From CADEFQ01 sp050249415 (GTDB lineage Bacteria > Pseudomonadota > Gammaproteobacteria > Steroidobacterales > Steroidobacteraceae), in NCBI GenBank assembly GCA_050249415.1, contig JBFWQO010000009.1, positions 124,001 to 188,000 of the forward strand: DNA of 64,000 nucleotides. Direction: 5' to 3'. Shown here piece by piece: positions 17,159 through 26,256 of this stretch (positions are counted from its first letter, which is position 1; each line of letters opens with the position of its first letter). Both the position numbers and the translations under genes were made by a program. Below the pieces are notes generated by a model, which saw only the letters and a list, made by a program, of their open reading frames with translations, did no database searches and was not told where the DNA came from.

Positions 17159-18088
17159 GTGCGCCTCGATCCCCAAGCGCAAGCCATCGTAGAGCAGTTT
17201 GCGCAGCTGCCGCGGCCGGATTTCTCCACGCTGGGCGTCGCGGAATACCGGGCGCTGCTCGCGGCGGTGCCACCGATGCCCGTCGGTGACGACGGACTCG
17301 CGTCCATCGAAGATGACGTGCTGCCGGGATCCGCGGGACCCTTGCCGATACGGATCTTCCGTCCGGCGGGCCGTGCTCCCCTGCCGTTGACCGCCTATTT
17401 CCACGGCGGCGGCTTCGTCAGCTGCGGCATCGACACGCACGCCAACGTGTGCAGCCGCCTCGCCGCGCTGTCCGGGTCGATCGTGGTCTCGGTCGCCTAT
17501 CGGCTGGCGCCCGAGCATCGGTTCCCGGCGGCCGTCGACGACGCCATCGCCGCGGTCGCGACGCTGCACCGTCGCGCCCGCGCGTTCGGTGCGGATCCCG
17601 ATCGAATGGCCGTCGCCGGCGACAGCGCCGGCGGCACGCTCGCCGCCGTCGCGGCTCATGCGCTGCGCGGCGGCGAAGTCGCGATCCGCCACCAACTTCT
17701 GATTTATCCCGGCACCGACGCGGCTTGCGATTCGCAGTCGCAGCTCGATTCGACCAATGCACCGTTCCTGAACCGTGAGTTGATGCGCTGGTTCTGGCGA
17801 CAGTATCTGCCGGATGCGGCCTCCGGGCTCGACCCGCGCGCCTCGCCGCTGCGCCAGGATGATCTCGCCGGCGTCGCATCCGCCACCGTCATCACCGCGG
17901 GCTTCGATCCGCTGCGCGACGAAGGTGAAGCCTACGCGCGTGCGCTGATCGAGGCCGGCGTATGCGTGACCCAGCAGCGCTGGAGCGGCCAGTTCCACGG
18001 CTTCGCCAGTTTCCTCGGCGTCGTCGATGCGGCTGCCGAGGCGCTCGCCCTGTGTGCCCTGCAATTGAGAGGCGCGTTCGACAACTGA
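17159..18088 (+). CDS. alpha/beta hydrolase of the HSL (GDXG) family
   Basis: This 309-aa esterase/lipase-like enzyme has the oxyanion-hole motif HGGGF, the nucleophile elbow GDSAGG, the Asp region ITAGFDPLRDEG and the catalytic His in QFHGF. The GTG at 17159 is preferred because upstream in-frame sequence does not resemble the family and overlaps the promoter region. The stop is two bases before the next gene, so it is operonic with the flavin monooxygenase. That pairing suggests ester hydrolysis after Baeyer-Villiger oxidation of a ketone (inference). Confidence 0.9.
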   Translation: MRLDPQAQAIVEQFAQLPRPDFSTLGVAEYRALLAAVPPMPVGDDGLASIEDDVLPGSAGPLPIRIFRPAGRAPLPLTAYFHGGGFVSCGIDTHANVCSRLAALSGSIVVSVAYRLAPEHRFPAAVDDAIAAVATLHRRARAFGADPDRMAVAGDSAGGTLAAVAAHALRGGEVAIRHQLLIYPGTDAACDSQSQLDSTNAPFLNRELMRWFWRQYLPDAASGLDPRASPLRQDDLAGVASATVITAGFDPLRDEGEAYARALIEAGVCVTQQRWSGQFHGFASFLGVVDAAAEALALCALQLRGAFDN

Positions 18089-18089
18089 G

Positions 18090-19571
18090 ATGAGCACGAG
18101 ACAAGCGGACCCAACCCCGAGGCGCCTGCGCATCGCCGTGATCGGCGCCGGCATGGCGGGCATACTCGCCGCGATCCGGCTGCGCGAGACCGGTCATCAC
18201 CGGGTCGTCATCTATGAAAAGGCCGGACGCATCGGCGGCACCTGGCGCGAGAATACCTATCCGGGCCTCGCCTGCGACGTCCCGGCGCACGCCTACACCT
18301 ATTCATTCGCCCCGAATGCGGAATGGAGCAGCTATCTCGCGCCGGGCTCCGAGATACAGCGCTACTTCGAATCCGTGGCCCAGGCACACCGCCTCGATGA
18401 GATCATCCGTTACGGGGAGGAAGTCACGCGCTGCGAGCTCGTGGACGGCCGGTGGCACATCGAGACGGCCCGCGGAACGCAGGACGATGTCGACGTCGTC
18501 ATCGCGGCCACCGGTGTCCTGCATCATCCAGGCACGCCCGATATCGCCGGCCTCGATCGCTTCGCCGGCCCCTGCTTCCACTCCGCGCGCTGGGATCACT
18601 CGGTGCCGCTCGACGGGCGGCGCATCGGCATCGTCGGCTGCGGTTCGACGGGCGTGCAGATCGTCTCGGCGCTCGCCGGGCGCGCGAGCCGGCTGGTCCA
18701 CATCCAGCGCACGCCACAATGGATCATGCCGGTGCCGAACGATCCCTACACAGAGGAGCAGAAGGCCGCGTTTCGTGCCGACCCCGCGCTCATCGACGCG
18801 ATCCGCTACGGCGAGGAGTACACCTCGGCCGTGCGCCGTTTCACCGATGCGATCGTCGACCAGGACTCGCTGCAGATTCGCGAGATCGAAGCCATCGTGC
18901 TGCGGAACCTCGAGGACAGCGTCACCGATCCGGTGCTCCGCGAGAAGCTGCGCCCCGACTATCGCGCCGCGTGCAAGCGCCTGATCTATTCGCCGGATTA
19001 CTACCAGAAGGTGCAGCGCCCCGATGTCGAGGTGGCCATCGGCCCGATCCGGCAGATCGAACCGGCCGGCGTACGGATGGCGGACGGCTCGCTGCACGAA
19101 GTCGACATCCTGGTGCTCGCCACCGGCTTTCGCGCCGACCGCTTCGTCCGCCCGATGCGCGTGCGGGGCCGTAACGGTGCGGACATCGACGCGGCGTGGT
19201 CGCCCGCGCCCTCCGCCTACCTCGGCATCTCGGTGCCCGGCTTCCCGAACTTCTTCATGCTGAACGGGCCGACCGGGCCCGTCGGCAATTTCTCGCTGAT
19301 CGATATCGCCGAGCGCCAGTGGGGCTACATCGGGCAACTGATCGCCGGGATCGAGTCGGGCAAGTGCCGCATGATGGACCTCAAGGAGGCCACGATGCGG
19401 GACTACGACGCGCGCCGCATCGCTGCGGCGAAACGGACGATCTTCGGATCCGGCTGCAAGAGCTGGTACCTCGATGCCACCGGCGTGCCGTCCAGCTGGC
19501 CGTGGAGCTACGACTCGTTCGCCGAGCAGACTGCGGCACCGAAGATCGCCGAGTACGAGTACATCCCCTGA
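18090..19571 (+). CDS. Baeyer-Villiger-type FAD monooxygenase
   Basis: This 493-aa flavoprotein begins with an FAD Rossmann motif (IAVIGAGMAGILAA) and contains GRIGGTWRENTYPGLACDVP. The BVMO-like fingerprint FAGPCFHSARWDHS (F-x-G-x3-H-x3-W-D) is followed by the NADPH motif GIVGCGSTGVQI. It should insert oxygen into a ketone to give an ester or lactone, which fits the esterase directly upstream. It is followed 20 bases later by an NTF2-like gene. Substrates of such enzymes range from steroids to cyclic terpenes, and none can be chosen from sequence. Confidence 0.92.
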   Translation: MSTRQADPTPRRLRIAVIGAGMAGILAAIRLRETGHHRVVIYEKAGRIGGTWRENTYPGLACDVPAHAYTYSFAPNAEWSSYLAPGSEIQRYFESVAQAHRLDEIIRYGEEVTRCELVDGRWHIETARGTQDDVDVVIAATGVLHHPGTPDIAGLDRFAGPCFHSARWDHSVPLDGRRIGIVGCGSTGVQIVSALAGRASRLVHIQRTPQWIMPVPNDPYTEEQKAAFRADPALIDAIRYGEEYTSAVRRFTDAIVDQDSLQIREIEAIVLRNLEDSVTDPVLREKLRPDYRAACKRLIYSPDYYQKVQRPDVEVAIGPIRQIEPAGVRMADGSLHEVDILVLATGFRADRFVRPMRVRGRNGADIDAAWSPAPSAYLGISVPGFPNFFMLNGPTGPVGNFSLIDIAERQWGYIGQLIAGIESGKCRMMDLKEATMRDYDARRIAAAKRTIFGSGCKSWYLDATGVPSSWPWSYDSFAEQTAAPKIAEYEYIP

Positions 19572-19591
19572 GGACGCCGGGAGACTTTCGC

Positions 19592-20035
19592 ATGACCCAC
19601 TTCGAAGACCGCCTCGCCATCCGCGAACTCGTGGAGCGCTGGAGCGACGGCACCAACAACCACGACTGGGCGGCGCTCGAGGCCCTCTTCACCGAGGACG
19701 CCGTCTGGGATGTCGGCGAGCCGCTCGGTTTCACAGTGCAGGGCCGGCGCGAGATCGTGGCCCTGCTGCGCGAGAAAATGGGGCCCACACAGTACGTGGT
19801 GCAGACGCCGCACGCCATCATCGTCGACGTGCGCGGCGATGCCGCGACCGCCCGATCGACCATCCACGAAGTCTGCCGCTTTGCCGACGGCAACGGGCTC
19901 GAGATGATGGGCACCTATTTCGACGAGCTGGTGAAAGAGCCCCGTGGCTGGCGCTTCCGCCGCCGCAACTACCGCTGCACGTTCCTGAACCCGCAGCCAC
20001 CTGCAGGACAGGTCTACCGGATCTTCGGGGAATGA
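19592..20035 (+). CDS. SnoaL/NTF2-like protein
   Basis: This 147-aa cytoplasmic NTF2-like protein (FEDRLAIRELVERWSDGTNN, then WAALEALFTEDAVWDV) probably acts as an isomerase, dehydratase or hydroxylase-accessory protein. It is last in the operon with the hydrolase and the monooxygenase, and it converges on the CoA-transferase gene. It lacks a signal peptide, unlike the family member at 14890. Confidence 0.82.
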   Translation: MTHFEDRLAIRELVERWSDGTNNHDWAALEALFTEDAVWDVGEPLGFTVQGRREIVALLREKMGPTQYVVQTPHAIIVDVRGDAATARSTIHEVCRFADGNGLEMMGTYFDELVKEPRGWRFRRRNYRCTFLNPQPPAGQVYRIFGE

Positions 20036-20066
20036 TCGCGGCGGCGCTGCCGGTTCGGCGGCAGCG

Positions 20067-22439
20067 TCACGTCCGCTTCAGGCGTTCGCCGATGACGCCT
20101 GCCTGCGCGAGCGCCGCGAGCTCCTGCGGCGTCACGCCGAGCAGGCCGGCCAGCACCTCCGCATTGTGCTGCCCGAGCGTCGGCGCGGGGCTGCGCTGCT
20201 CGCAGCGCGCGTGCGAGAAGCGCAGCGGAAACCCCGGGTAGCGGTGCACGCCGGTGAACTTGCGCTCGAGGGCACGGTGCATGTCCCTCGCTGCCAGTTG
20301 CGGGTCGTCCAGGAGCTCCATCGGCTTCAGTACGGCGCCCGAGATGACGCCGCGCGCCTGCAGGCGCTCCATCACGGCCCGCTTCGCCTGGCTGCGGGTC
20401 CATGCGGCGATCCCGCGGTCGAGCTCCCGCTCGTGCCGCTTGCGCGCGGCGGACGTGCTGTAACGCGTGTCACGCAACCATTCGGGCTTGCCCATGGCGT
20501 TCACGAGCGCGGCCCACTGTGCGTCGGTCTCGACTGAAATGCTGGCCCATTCGTCCTCACCGCTGCACGGATAGACATTGTGCGGCGAAAACACGGGATG
20601 ATGATTGCCGCTGCGCGGCGTCGACATCCCGGTGAGCTGGTATTCGATGATGCCGGGCCCGAACAGGAACGCGAGCGATTCCACCTGCGAGAGGTCGATG
20701 AACTGCCCCTGCCCGGTGCGTTCGCGCTCCTCGAGGGCGAGCAGCGCGGCGTACACGGCCAGGATGCCGGAAGTGACATCGGACGCGGCCATCATGTGTG
20801 TCGGCGGCCCGTCCTCGTAGCCCGAAGCCGCCGCCGCGCCGCCGATCTGGTCGAACACGTAGCCGAAGCCGACGAAGTCGCGCCACGGACCTGAGTGCCC
20901 GAAGCAGGACATCGAGATCATGACGATCCCGGGATTGATCTCCTGCAGCCGCTCCGGACCGAAGCCGAGATTGCCAAGGACACGGGGCGAGAAGTTGTCG
21001 ATGACGACATCGGACTTCGCGATGAGTTGCGTGAGAAGCTCCTTGCCGCGCACCGTGTTCAGGTCGAGCGTGATGCCGCGCTTGTTCGTGTTGCTGGCGT
21101 TGAAATACGACCCCATTTCGTAGAACAGTGGATCGCCCGGCCGCGACGTATTGAAGAAGCGGAAGCCGTCGGGCCGCTGCACCGCTTCGATCTTGATCAC
21201 GTCGGCACCGAGACCCCCGAGCAGCGAGGTGCCCGTGGGCCCCGACCGGTAGTGCGTCAGGTCGGCGATGCGAACCCCGGACAGCAGGTCCCTGGTCATC
21301 GTCGCGGTTCCGGCTGCGCTCGACGGTGGCACCTCACGGCCGACCTCGCGCAGCAGCGCGTCGACACTCTCGTCGTGGGTCGGAGCCGGCCGCGGGTCGC
21401 TGCGCAGGGAGGCAGACCGGAAGGGCGCACGCGGCTGCAGGAACGCACCGAGCCCGGGCTGCACCGACGGGACCAGGAACTCGCGTGCGAGGAACTGCTC
21501 GCAGTCGAGCATCTCACTGGCCGCATAGGGAATGCCTGCGGGAATCTGCAGTTCCTGCGCGGCATGGAAAGCCTCCAGCTGCGTCTTGTCCCGCGCCCAT
21601 GCCTCGGCCGCGGCCATGAGCTCAGGCACGATCGCCCGCTTCTTCTCCATGTCGGACAGCAGCGTGGGGTCGTCGGCCAGGTGCGGTACGCCGAGCAGGA
21701 TACAGGTGCTCTCCCACTGGGCCGGGGAGAGATGATTGAGGGCGATCCAGCCGTCACGCGCCCGCACATAGAATGTCTGCAACGACGCCGAGAAACTCCT
21801 GCGCAGGGGCGGGCAGCCGAACTGCTCGAGCACCTGCGGATAGGACAGCATATTGAGGCAGGCTTCCAGTGACGACACGTCGACGTGCTGTCCCCGGCCG
21901 TCGACGCGCCGGCCGCGCAGGGCCGAGAGCGCCCCGATGGCCCCGTAGATGCCCGCCATGTAGTACATCACCGGGAATCCCACCTGCAGCGGCTCGCGGT
22001 CCCCTTCGCCGAAGGTGCTCGCCCAGCCGCCGAGCGCCGAGATCGCGAGATGATCGGCGGCGTAGTGCCGATAGGGCCCGGTCTGGCCAAAAGGCGTGAT
22101 CGACACCACGATGATCGCCGGATTGATCGCCGCCAGGGACTCGTAGCCGAGCCCGAGCGCCTCCATCGTCCCCGGTCGCGACGATTCGACCACGATGTCC
22201 GATACCGCGCACAGCCGCCGGAGTGCTGCGCGCCCGCCTGCCGTCGTGAGATCCACGGCGACGCTTCGCTTGCCCTGGTGCAGGAATGCCTCGAGGGCGT
22301 CCAGGCGCCGGTCGCCTCCGCGCGCCGGATCGACGGCCCTGAAGACCTGGGCGCCGCCATCGGCGAGCAGCCGGGCACAGAAGGGCGCCGCGATGTCCTC
22401 GCCGAGATCGATCACGCGCAATCCCTGAAGACCCGCCAT
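20067..22439 (-). CDS. double-domain family III CoA transferase (CaiB/BaiF)
   Basis: This 790-aa protein has two complete CaiB-type domains in tandem. The first starts at LQGLRVIDLGEDIAAPFCAR and the second near residue 385 at LSGVRIADLTHYRSGPTG. Each keeps the Asp that acts as nucleophile in family III transferases: GQHVDVSSLE in the first and GQGQFIDLSQVE in the second. Most members are about 400 aa and work as dimers, so the fusion supplies both protomers in one chain. It is 22 bases downstream of the DUF35 gene and ends the igr-like operon. It probably loads CoA onto the acid substrate instead of an ATP-dependent ligase (inference). Confidence 0.9.
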   Translation of the reverse strand: MAGLQGLRVIDLGEDIAAPFCARLLADGGAQVFRAVDPARGGDRRLDALEAFLHQGKRSVAVDLTTAGGRAALRRLCAVSDIVVESSRPGTMEALGLGYESLAAINPAIIVVSITPFGQTGPYRHYAADHLAISALGGWASTFGEGDREPLQVGFPVMYYMAGIYGAIGALSALRGRRVDGRGQHVDVSSLEACLNMLSYPQVLEQFGCPPLRRSFSASLQTFYVRARDGWIALNHLSPAQWESTCILLGVPHLADDPTLLSDMEKKRAIVPELMAAAEAWARDKTQLEAFHAAQELQIPAGIPYAASEMLDCEQFLAREFLVPSVQPGLGAFLQPRAPFRSASLRSDPRPAPTHDESVDALLREVGREVPPSSAAGTATMTRDLLSGVRIADLTHYRSGPTGTSLLGGLGADVIKIEAVQRPDGFRFFNTSRPGDPLFYEMGSYFNASNTNKRGITLDLNTVRGKELLTQLIAKSDVVIDNFSPRVLGNLGFGPERLQEINPGIVMISMSCFGHSGPWRDFVGFGYVFDQIGGAAAASGYEDGPPTHMMAASDVTSGILAVYAALLALEERERTGQGQFIDLSQVESLAFLFGPGIIEYQLTGMSTPRSGNHHPVFSPHNVYPCSGEDEWASISVETDAQWAALVNAMGKPEWLRDTRYSTSAARKRHERELDRGIAAWTRSQAKRAVMERLQARGVISGAVLKPMELLDDPQLAARDMHRALERKFTGVHRYPGFPLRFSHARCEQRSPAPTLGQHNAEVLAGLLGVTPQELAALAQAGVIGERLKRT

Positions 22440-22461
22440 CGCTCGCCTCGCTACGAGCGGC

Positions 22462-22881
22462 TCACGTCGCCACCCGGAACCGTAGCAGGGCCACCTGCTC
22501 GTTCACGTCCTCGAACCCCGCCTCGACGGGCAAGCCGTCACGCAACTGCTCGATGGACCCCTCGAAGCTGGCCACGACGCGAAACCCCTCCTCCATCGTG
22601 ACGAGAGCGACCGCGTACGGGACCTTGTCCGAAAAGTAGGGATGCGAGGCCCGGCGCACCACAACCCAGCTGAAGACGCTGCCCCGGCCGGACGAGCGCC
22701 GCCAGCCGCGCTCGAGGGAGCGGCACGCGGGGCACGCAGGTTCGGGGGGGAAAGCGAGTGTCCTGCAGCGCGGACATTCCTGCACGAGCAGTTCGTGGCG
22801 CCGCAACCCGGCCCACCATGCTTCGTGTTCCGGGTCGATCTGCGGCAACGGCCGCGGCCCTGTTGGCATTGGCTGTGTCAT
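22462..22881 (-). CDS. DUF35 zinc-ribbon/OB-fold protein, thiolase partner
   Basis: This 139-aa protein has an N-terminal zinc ribbon (CPRCRTLAFPPEPACPAC) and an OB-fold. Such proteins form complexes with lipid-transfer-type thiolases. In actinobacterial steroid degradation the equivalent DUF35 domain is fused to the hydratase subunit ChsH2 and is required by the aldolase Ltp2. Here it is a separate gene 7 bases after the thiolase, consistent with a thiolase-DUF35 aldolase complex. Confidence 0.88.
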   Translation of the reverse strand: MTQPMPTGPRPLPQIDPEHEAWWAGLRRHELLVQECPRCRTLAFPPEPACPACRSLERGWRRSSGRGSVFSWVVVRRASHPYFSDKVPYAVALVTMEEGFRVVASFEGSIEQLRDGLPVEAGFEDVNEQVALLRFRVAT

Positions 22882-22888
22882 CGGCCAC

Positions 22889-24046
22889 TCACTTCGAGAG
22901 GATCAGGGCGCTCGTGGGCGCCCCCCAGCAGCTCGTAACGAGCGAGAACTCCACGTCATCCACCTGCGCCGTCGAGGACCCACGGATCTGGCGTACACCC
23001 TCGAGTATCAGATTCCAGCCGTGGATGTAGCCCTCCGAAAGCAACCCGCCCGCGGTGTTGAGCGGCAACGCTCCTTCGTGGGCGATGCGCCCTTCGCCGA
23101 CGAAGGCTCCTGCCTCACCCTTGCCGCAGAAACCGAAGTCCTCGAGGGCCGTGAGCACGAGCGGCGCGAAGTGATCGTAGATCTGCGCCACATCGATGTC
23201 GCGTGGCGCAAGGCCGCTTGCGCCCCAGAGGGCCCGGGCCGCAGCCACGACCTCGGCACCGGTGGTCAGCGAATCGCGGTACCAGTTCGTCTGGTACCAG
23301 ACGGGGCAGCCGGTCGCCTGCACGGCGGTGTGGATATATGCGGGCACATTGCGCAGCGACCGCGCGCGATCGGCGGCCACCACGACGTACGCGACGGCGC
23401 CGTCGGTTTCGAGGCAATAGTCGTAGCGGCAGAGCGGCTCGGCGAGAATGGGCGCCGCGAGGTAGTCCGCATGCGTCAGGGTCTTCGCATGGAGCATCGC
23501 GCGCGGATTGCGGTTTGCGTGCGCACGAAAGGTCACCGGCACCGTTGCCCATTGCTCGCGCGTCTCGCCAAACTCGATCATGCGCCGGCGGGCGTGCATC
23601 GCGGTCCATTCCCCCGGAACGACCAGCCCGTACGGCGCATGCAGCCCGAATACCCACGGAAAGGCGGCCACCGGCCCGGCGCTGCCGTAGCGATGTCCGG
23701 AGCGCTCGTTGAGCGAACGATAGGCGACGACGCAGCCGCATGTGCCGCTTGCCACCATCATCGCAGCTTGCAGGACCGTGCCGCACGGCGAGCCGCCACC
23801 GTGGGGAATCGTGGCGTAGGCGCCGATGTTCTTCAGTCCGAGCGCATTGATCACATCGACCTGGTTCGTCGCATCGAAATCGGAATTGACGATACCGTCG
23901 ACATCGTCGGGATCGAGGCCGGCATCCGCGAGCGCAGCGAGCACAGCCTCCACGGCCAGGCGTCGCTCACTGCGCCGGGAACTCGCGGAGAACTCCGTGG
24001 CGCCGATACCGACGATGGCGGTCTTGCGTCTGAGCGTGCGGCTCAC
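22889..24046 (-). CDS. Ltp2-like thiolase-fold aldolase (SCP-x family)
   Basis: This 385-aa protein is of the lipid-transfer thiolase class, starting KTAIVGIGATEFSASSRRSE. The GTG at 24046 overlaps the stop of the upstream hydratase gene (GTGA), which fixes the start against a much longer open frame. It has AQIYDHFAPLVLTALEDFGF, the Tyr-containing segment typical of Ltp2-type retro-aldolases, and ends in SCWGAPTSALILSK. In the igr pathway Ltp2 cleaves a 3-hydroxyacyl-CoA side chain to a ketone plus propionyl-CoA. A classical thiolase role is an alternative. Confidence 0.85.
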   Translation of the reverse strand: MSRTLRRKTAIVGIGATEFSASSRRSERRLAVEAVLAALADAGLDPDDVDGIVNSDFDATNQVDVINALGLKNIGAYATIPHGGGSPCGTVLQAAMMVASGTCGCVVAYRSLNERSGHRYGSAGPVAAFPWVFGLHAPYGLVVPGEWTAMHARRRMIEFGETREQWATVPVTFRAHANRNPRAMLHAKTLTHADYLAAPILAEPLCRYDYCLETDGAVAYVVVAADRARSLRNVPAYIHTAVQATGCPVWYQTNWYRDSLTTGAEVVAAARALWGASGLAPRDIDVAQIYDHFAPLVLTALEDFGFCGKGEAGAFVGEGRIAHEGALPLNTAGGLLSEGYIHGWNLILEGVRQIRGSSTAQVDDVEFSLVTSCWGAPTSALILSK

Positions 24047-24594
24047 GCGACAGGCCTGTACCGAAAGACCGTGCGGCTGTCGGTGACGCAGAGATCGCCT
24101 TCCTGGTTGCGGAACGACGCCTTGACGGTCACCTGATGCCCGACCCCGACGCGGAACGTCCTCGGCGCGATCGCCACCAGCTTCTCGCTCTTGAACACCC
24201 GGTCGCCCGGGCGCAGCGGCGTGAAGCACTCGATCTCGTAGTCGGTGGCGAGCAGCCGGTTGCCAGGCAGCGGCACGCTCATGAAGAACGTGGTGGTCTC
24301 TCGCGACGGCCCCATCCATTCGGGTCGCCATACCCGGTGCTCGGCGGTGAGCACGATCACGCCCCACGGCGCGATGCGCCCGTCCCATCGGGTCCGTCGA
24401 CCGAACTCCTCGCTCCAGTAGAGCGGATTGGGATCCTGGATTCCCTCCGCGAAATGTTCGATGTGTTCGACATCGACCGGATAGGGCTGCTCGACGGGCT
24501 CGGATTCGCGCCCGATCCACGCAAGCCCCTCCTCCTCCGTGCCGATGCGGTAGACATAGCCCGCCGGGTCGGTCTCGAGGACGGGATCGCTCAC
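24043..24594 (-). CDS. MaoC-like hydratase subunit (ChsH2-type N-domain)
   Basis: This 183-aa hot-dog protein is of the FAS1-type/MaoC N-terminal class. The start is the GTG at 24594, which overlaps the previous stop as GTGA, and its own stop overlaps the thiolase start. It contains HFAEGIQDPNPLYW and the late strand FRVGVGHQVTVKASF. The His expected at the catalytic position of active MaoC hydratases is not evident here, which suits the non-catalytic, substrate-binding half of a heteromeric hydratase. The partner is encoded directly upstream. Confidence 0.83.
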   Translation of the reverse strand: MSDPVLETDPAGYVYRIGTEEEGLAWIGRESEPVEQPYPVDVEHIEHFAEGIQDPNPLYWSEEFGRRTRWDGRIAPWGVIVLTAEHRVWRPEWMGPSRETTTFFMSVPLPGNRLLATDYEIECFTPLRPGDRVFKSEKLVAIAPRTFRVGVGHQVTVKASFRNQEGDLCVTDSRTVFRYRPVA

Positions 24595-25046
24595 GGTGCG
24601 CCCCCCCGCGCGTACAACGCAATGGTCGCGCTGCCGGTCGCGACCTTGTCGGCATCCTGCTTGTCGAGCCATATGTCGAGGTCGATGAGCGGCTCACCGT
24701 TGCCGATGCGCTTGCCTGTCACCACGCCGCGCGCGTGCACCGTATCGTGGCGCACGATCGGCCGGCCCATCCGGTACCTGATGCGCCTCGGGATCGCGTT
24801 GGGGCCTGCCCATGCGCACAACACGCGCTGGAACAGGCCATGCTGCCAGGTGGCGTTCATGAAGATGTCGGGCAAGCCCTGCGCGCGTGCGTACTCCACG
24901 TCGTGGTGGCCCGGGTACCAGTCGTGGTGCGACGAGGCGATGAAGAGGAACTGGGTGTGGCTCAACGGCCCGATGCGAACCGCGGGAATTTCCTCCCCGA
25001 TACGCACGTCTTCATAGCGCGTGTCCACGACCGGCGGCAGCGGCAT
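24591..25046 (-). CDS. MaoC-like enoyl-CoA hydratase subunit (ChsH1-type)
   Basis: This 151-aa hot-dog hydratase has the active-site-like segment SSHHDWYPGHHDVEYARAQG, giving the Asp/His pair used by MaoC hydratases. It is coupled to the following MaoC-like gene by a GTGA overlap and starts 9 bases after an acyl-CoA dehydrogenase. The pair probably hydrates the alpha,beta-enoyl-CoA made by the two dehydrogenases upstream. Confidence 0.85.
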   Translation of the reverse strand: MPLPPVVDTRYEDVRIGEEIPAVRIGPLSHTQFLFIASSHHDWYPGHHDVEYARAQGLPDIFMNATWQHGLFQRVLCAWAGPNAIPRRIRYRMGRPIVRHDTVHARGVVTGKRIGNGEPLIDLDIWLDKQDADKVATGSATIALYARGGAP

Positions 25047-25055
25047 TGCGGGCTC

Positions 25056-26234
25056 CTACGTCAAGGCAATCGAGTACTTCTCGTCGAGCCGCGGCGGTTC
25101 CTGGTCGAGTATCTGCGTCGCGACGATCTTCTCGTGGTACTGGCTGTTGCCGAGGGTCTGTTGCAGCTGCTTCGCCCAGCGCAGGAACGGCGTGGTGCGC
25201 GCGTCCACGGTGGCACCGAGGCCACCGTGCAGTTGCGTCGCGAGCTGCGTCGACTCGACCGCGGAGTAGCCGACGAAGGCCTTCGCCGTCGAGACGGCTT
25301 CGCGACCCGGCATGCCCTGGTCGATGAGCCAGGCCGCGTAGTAGCCGAGATACTCGCCCATGACGTTCTTCGCCCAGGACGTCGCCAGATAATTCTGGAT
25401 CGCCTGGAATGCGCCGATGGGCTGGCCGTACTGGACGCGCTCCTTCGAATAGTCCACGCCGAGCTCGTGCGCGCCCTCCGCGATCCCGGTCAGGTAGGCG
25501 CAGAGTATGGCGGTAGCGGCCTGGATGACTCCGTCGAGCACCGGCCAGGCCTGATCGATCTCGCCGACGACCGCCTCCGGGCCGACCCTGACATTCTCGA
25601 GTACGACCCGCGCCTGGGGCTGCAGCGCGAGCGTCTGCAACGGCTCGTAGCGGATGCCAGGCGCCCTCGCTTCGACGAGGAACATCGTGAGCCCCCGTTC
25701 GGGCCTCGTGTCCCCACGCGTGCGGGCAACGACCAGCATGAGCTCCGCCTGTTCGGCATACTCGACGAAGTGCTTGGTACCGTTCAGCACCCAGCCGCCG
25801 CCATCGGTCCTCGCAATCGTCCTCACCGTCGCGGCATCCGGCTGGGCACTCGCTTCGATGAAGGCGAATGACATCAGCAGCTCCCCGCCGACAATGCGCG
25901 GCAGCAGCGCTTGCCTCCGCGCCTCGGAGCCGGCCTCGAGCACGCAGCGGCCGGCGAGCAGGACGGTCGACAGGATCGGGCTCGGCAGCGCCACCCGCCC
26001 CATTTCCCGCATCAGGAGCGCCATGTCGAGATTGGCGAGGCCCATGCCACCATAGGCCTCCGGGTAGACGACACCCGCCCAGCCCATCGCGGCGAGTTGC
26101 GCCCAGAACTCCGGGGGATAGCGCAGCGGCAATTTCTCCCATTGGCGCACCGTGGCGAGCGGGCAGTTGTCGCGCAGGAACCCGCGCGCGCTGTCCACGA
26201 GCATCTGCTGATCGTCGCTGAGGCTGATGTCCAT
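25056..26234 (-). CDS. acyl-CoA dehydrogenase (second of a pair)
   Basis: This 392-aa FAD enzyme has the family layout: helical N-terminus (MDISLSDDQQMLVDSARGF), AAMGWAGVVYPEAYGGMG, the middle beta domain and a C-terminal helical domain ending near QTLGNSQYHEKIVATQIL. The start at 26234 is chosen because earlier in-frame codons are not family-like. It follows a second acyl-CoA dehydrogenase by 22 bases. In steroid side-chain pathways such neighbours form alpha2beta2 heterotetramers (ChsE1-ChsE2) with FAD sites at the interface, and the same may apply here. Confidence 0.93.
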   Translation of the reverse strand: MDISLSDDQQMLVDSARGFLRDNCPLATVRQWEKLPLRYPPEFWAQLAAMGWAGVVYPEAYGGMGLANLDMALLMREMGRVALPSPILSTVLLAGRCVLEAGSEARRQALLPRIVGGELLMSFAFIEASAQPDAATVRTIARTDGGGWVLNGTKHFVEYAEQAELMLVVARTRGDTRPERGLTMFLVEARAPGIRYEPLQTLALQPQARVVLENVRVGPEAVVGEIDQAWPVLDGVIQAATAILCAYLTGIAEGAHELGVDYSKERVQYGQPIGAFQAIQNYLATSWAKNVMGEYLGYYAAWLIDQGMPGREAVSTAKAFVGYSAVESTQLATQLHGGLGATVDARTTPFLRWAKQLQQTLGNSQYHEKIVATQILDQEPPRLDEKYSIALT

Positions 26235-26256
26235 GTACGCGTTCGCGACGCCCCGT

